A stretch of 5,754 nt of DNA, taken from Sandaracinaceae bacterium. Lineage in GTDB: Bacteria; Myxococcota_A; Polyangia; Polyangiales; JAFGIB01. The notes beneath the pieces were generated by a model. The model was not told the DNA's origin and ran no database searches. It worked only from the letters and a program-made list of their open reading frames with translations. Shown one piece after another: positions 5,368 to 5,754 of this stretch. Location of the stretch: the NCBI GenBank assembly GCA_017881145.1, contig JADGRG010000633.1, positions 1-5,754 of the forward strand. The letters run 5' to 3'. The position numbers were made by a program, and so were the translations under genes. Numbering within the stretch: position 1 is the stretch's first letter; the number at the start of each line of letters is the position of its first letter.

Positions 5368-5432
5368 GCGCGTACGCCTCGCTCGGAGACGTGAAGTCAC
5401 GCGTCTGGCCCCTCCTTGCTGGCCGGCGAGCA

Positions 5433-5597
5433 CTACCCGACCCACATCCGGTCGTACTCGTCCTTGGCCACAGTCCCAGGCCGGTCGTTTTCGCTCACCA
5501 TCAGGACGCACAATCTTTCGAACAACTCCCGATCTCTCTCCCATTGCGCAGTCAGGTTCCAGTGCTCGTCGATCAGAAGGTGGACCTCGATCTTCAA
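5433..5597 (-). CDS. 54-residue Trp/acidic-rich hypothetical ORF, possibly 5'-truncated
   Basis: Minus-strand frame from TTG 5597 to TAG 5433, open without stops back to 5636. The product includes LKIEVHLLIDEHWNLTAQW, ERDRELFERLCVLMVSEND and KDEYDRMWVG. It is an ordinary, amphipathic protein composition with about 80% G/C third positions, better than the in-phase plus-strand frame over the same bases. No Shine-Dalgarno precedes TTG 5597 and there is no ATG, so the true start may be lost. Its end is convergent with the ECRTTLC gene, 65 bases away. No family is recognised. Its 5' part overlaps the plus-strand frame starting near 5562. Confidence 0.4.
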   Translation of the reverse strand: MKIEVHLLIDEHWNLTAQWERDRELFERLCVLMVSENDRPGTVAKDEYDRMWVG

Positions 5598-5754
5598 ACG
5601 ATCGGTCCGGGCGAGTATGGTGCCCCCGAAGTGCCTTCAAACGCCGTCAGATTTCTGGGTGTGGCGTATGATCCTCTGACGAATCCAGGTGGCCCGAGGC
5701 AACACTTCAGTTTTCAGTGCGTTGCAGCGGGCTCTGTTTTGATCACGATCCCGC
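5562..5754 (+). CDS. partial beta-rich protein, runs off the right edge
   Basis: The plus frame is open to the window end. It reads VDLDLQTIGPGEYGAPEV, then SNAVRFLGVAYDPLTNPGGP and QHFSFQCVAAGSVLITIP. This pattern (charged strand, G-P-G-x-Y loop, SNAVRF strand, P-x-NPGG loop, then F-x-F-x-x-V-x-x-G-x-x-x-I strands) is familiar from small exported proteins of myxobacteria. Its order resembles the beta-sandwich of chagasin-like inhibitors; this is pattern memory, not a search result. GTG 5562 (AGG five bases upstream) or GTG 5580 could start it, but neither supplies a signal peptide, so the 5' end may be truncated. Third positions are only about half G/C, weaker than its neighbours, hinting at decay or foreign origin. 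The 3' end lies outside the window. Confidence 0.42.
   Translation, partial: MLVDQKVDLDLQTIGPGEYGAPEVPSNAVRFLGVAYDPLTNPGGPRQHFSFQCVAAGSVLITIP

Noticed and set aside
5387..5406. Hairpin between the convergent genes ending at 5367 and 5433
   Set aside because: GTGA/TCAC would leave a 2-base loop and the outer pairs need a bulge; no T-run on either side, so not supported as a terminator.
5014..5640. N-terminal extension of the hydrolase frame to 5640
   Set aside because: Those residues are antisense to the strongly codon-biased plus-strand gene at 5029-5367 and contain no hydrolase features; only the last roughly 77 residues are hydrolase.

Overview
The window is GC-rich (roughly two thirds G+C by eye), with strongly G/C-biased third codon positions in its clear genes. 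A soluble GAF-PAS hybrid histidine kinase, a secreted-type protein with an ECRTTLC motif, and a near-consensus sigma-54 promoter together suggest a myxobacterium-like soil deltaproteobacterium (Myxococcota). This assignment is inferred from sequence style, with no database match behind it.

Layout, left to right. Bases 1-327 hold the 3' end of a membrane-anchored protein, probably frameshifted near base 170. It abuts a 5'-only remnant of a DDE/integrase-type transposase (327-647). The main gene (801-2933, +) is a complete cytosolic hybrid histidine kinase: GAF, PAS, HisKA, HATPase and receiver domains. After it comes a decayed fragment of an unrecognised gene, interrupted by one in-frame TGA (3083-3337, +).

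On the minus strand, 3852-3315 holds a compact unit of small genes. A sigma-54 (-24/-12) element is followed by a short leader with a hairpin and a strong Shine-Dalgarno, then a 58-residue protein starting with GTG. Its stop overlaps (ATGA) the start of a second small frame that has its own AGGAGG. A 95-residue basic frame lies downstream. None of these small products is recognisable. Upstream on the same strand is an intact NAD(P)H-dependent FMN reductase (4014-4574), preceded by a pair of near-identical 15-bp direct repeats that could be an operator.

The right third is a patchwork of gene ends. A C-terminal fragment of an alpha/beta hydrolase (4780 to about 5013, -) meets, head to head, an N-terminally shortened ECRTTLC-type protein (5029-5367, +). 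The simplest explanation is a deletion that removed the divergent promoter and both 5' ends. A similar head-to-head arrangement recurs at about 5562-5597, between a 54-residue minus-strand frame and a plus-strand frame that runs off the right edge.

Overall, this looks like an accessory, decaying region in which two intact genes (the kinase and the FMN reductase) and one possibly functional sigma-54-driven small-protein unit sit among gene remnants. Nothing in the sequence ties the kinase to the sigma-54 unit; a link is only a possibility.
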